Shown here: one piece after another, positions 6,723 to 7,196 of the stretch
Layout of the letters: each line of letters starts with the position of its first letter
Position numbering within the stretch: position 1 is the stretch's first letter
DNA from: Donghicola sp036139795
GTDB lineage: Bacteria; Pseudomonadota; Alphaproteobacteria; Rhodobacterales; Rhodobacteraceae
Reading direction: 5' to 3'
NCBI GenBank assembly: GCA_036139795.1
Contig: JAYZYX010000131.1
Location: 1 to 7,196, forward strand
Length of the DNA: 7,196 nt
Made by a program: the position numbers and the translations under genes
Notes under the pieces: generated by a model
Databases searched by the model: none
What the model was told of the DNA's origin: nothing
Seen by the model: the letters and a program-made list of their open reading frames with translations, nothing else

Positions 6723-6726
6723 CTCC
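6723..6726 (-). promoter_or_regulatory. Ribosome binding site of the RTX gene
   Basis: GGAG on the minus strand (within ACGGAGCG), 5 nt before the start codon at 6717. It supports that ATG as the start. Confidence 0.65.
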
Positions 6727-6754
6727 GTAAAATCAACTTAAGCGTGAATAGTTC

Positions 6755-6779
6755 AACATGTAGAGCACTTTTACATGTT
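6755..6779. promoter_or_regulatory. Inverted repeat upstream of the RTX gene, candidate operator
   Basis: AACATGTA (6755-6762) and TACATGTT (6772-6779) are exact reverse complements separated by 9 nt. Each arm contains the self-palindromic hexamer ACATGT, and the two hexamer centres are 17 bp apart. The site is 38-62 bp upstream of the RTX start codon and about 175 bp upstream of the fur-like gene, so it would overlap or adjoin the RTX promoter. An operator for a dimeric regulator is the natural reading. The regulator is unknown. A transcript hairpin is also possible but would be AT-rich and weak. Confidence 0.45.
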
Positions 6780-6954
6780 TATTGCTATCCCCATTAAAGG
6801 CAGGATTTTCACGATCTGCTGAAGCAAACTTGGCACGCGGTCCATAGACACAGACATTCCGCCGATCCCCCGTTTCCCCCGCGCCTTTCCTATGGCAATC
6901 TCGCCCCCGAGGCGCTAAGCAGCCCGCCCACTCAGATCCTATCCGGGGGACGGT

Positions 6955-7196
6955 ATGACCACCGACACCATCATCGCCCGCTGCGAGGCCAAAGGCCTGC
7001 GCATGACCGAACAACGCCGCGTGATTGCCAGCGTGCTAGAAACCTCGGACGACCATCCGGATGTGGAAGAGCTGTATGCCCGCGCCATTGCGCAGGACCC
7101 GAAAATCTCGATCGCGACGGTGTACCGGACGGTGAAACTGTTCGAAGAAGCCGGCATTCTGGAAAAGCTGGAATTCGGCGATGGCCGCGCCCGCTA
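6955..7196 (+). CDS. fur: Fur-family metalloregulator (Fur/Mur type), 3' end missing
   Basis: The first 80 codons of a ferric-uptake-regulator-type repressor, cut by the right edge. The DNA-binding domain is complete: GLRMTEQRRVIASVL (14-28), HPDVEELYARA (34-44) and the recognition helix region ISIATVYRTVKLFEEAGIL (51-69), followed by GDGRAR at the hinge. H34 aligns with H33 of E. coli Fur, a metal ligand. The other ligands lie beyond the window. The short N-terminus and sequence match the alphaproteobacterial Fur group, many members of which respond to manganese (Mur) rather than iron, so the metal cannot be assigned. GGGGGA (6945-6950) lies 4 nt before the ATG and supports this start. Zur and Irr are less likely from the helix sequence. 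Confidence 0.88.
   Translation, partial: MTTDTIIARCEAKGLRMTEQRRVIASVLETSDDHPDVEELYARAIAQDPKISIATVYRTVKLFEEAGILEKLEFGDGRAR

Larger units (their letters stand above)
6718..6954. other. Divergent intergenic region between the RTX gene and the fur-like gene
   Basis: The 237 bp between two divergent genes must hold both promoters. The first 80 bp next to the RTX gene are clearly AT-richer than the flanking coding DNA and contain the inverted repeat at 6755-6779. On the plus strand, TTGGCA (6830-6835) with GACATT 17 nt further on (6853-6858) is a weak sigma70-like candidate for the fur-like gene. I found no convincing -35/-10 pair for the RTX gene. No RNA gene or further ORF is supported. Confidence 0.5.

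Noticed and set aside
5953..6741. 262-codon plus-strand open frame opposite the 5' half of the RTX gene
   Set aside because: It has the same origin as the other antisense frame, lacks a ribosome site and has no recognisable family, while the minus-strand protein is an unambiguous RTX protein.
6738..6752. Possible CtrA site (TTAA-N7-TTAA) upstream of the RTX gene
   Set aside because: Only one half-site (TTAA, 6738-6741) is present. The other reads TAGT.
6939..7157. 72-codon minus-strand frame opposite the fur-like gene
   Set aside because: Shadow of the conserved Fur DNA-binding domain, with a Ser/Arg-rich product and no domain.

Overview
The window is GC-rich, densely packed and bacterial, and looks like ordinary alphaproteobacterial chromosome. 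The likely source is Rhodobacterales (Roseobacter group). This is inferred from codon use (strong GC3), the alphaproteobacterial-type Fur/Mur sequence at the right edge, and a large acidic RTX protein of a kind common in marine Rhodobacteraceae. No phylogenetic marker was tested. There are no rRNA or tRNA genes, insertion sequences, CRISPR arrays or phage genes.

Layout, left to right. (1) Positions 2-2070, plus strand: an OmpR-family response regulator cut by the left edge, overlapped by ATGA with its sensor histidine kinase. (2) 2071-2163: a short leader with two small inverted repeats. (3) 2164-3551, plus strand: a nucleoside hydrolase and a GNAT acetyltransferase, again joined by an ATGA overlap. 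(4) 3612-5033, plus strand: selO, encoding a SelO/YdiU-type protein adenylyltransferase with a cysteine at the third-to-last residue. (5) 5041-6717, minus strand: a 558-residue RTX (haemolysin-type calcium-binding) protein, converging on selO with a 7-bp gap and two back-to-back perfect hairpins at the junction. (6) 6718-6954: an AT-richer divergent intergenic region with a perfect 8-bp inverted repeat. (7) 6955 to the right edge, plus strand: the first 80 codons of a Fur-family regulator.

How the genes work together. The first two encode one phosphorelay: a membrane sensor with a roughly 135-residue periplasmic domain, and a DNA-binding regulator whose targets are not visible here. The nucleoside hydrolase would release free base and ribose for salvage. 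The co-translated acetyltransferase has an unknown substrate. SelO and Fur/Mur are housekeeping stress and metal functions. The RTX protein is predicted to leave the cell by type I secretion, but no transporter genes are present.

I see no convincing undescribed multi-gene system. The points most worth checking are the inverted repeat upstream of the RTX gene, the paired hairpins at the selO/RTX convergence, the cysteine arrangement in SelO, and the atypical ATP-binding region of the histidine kinase.
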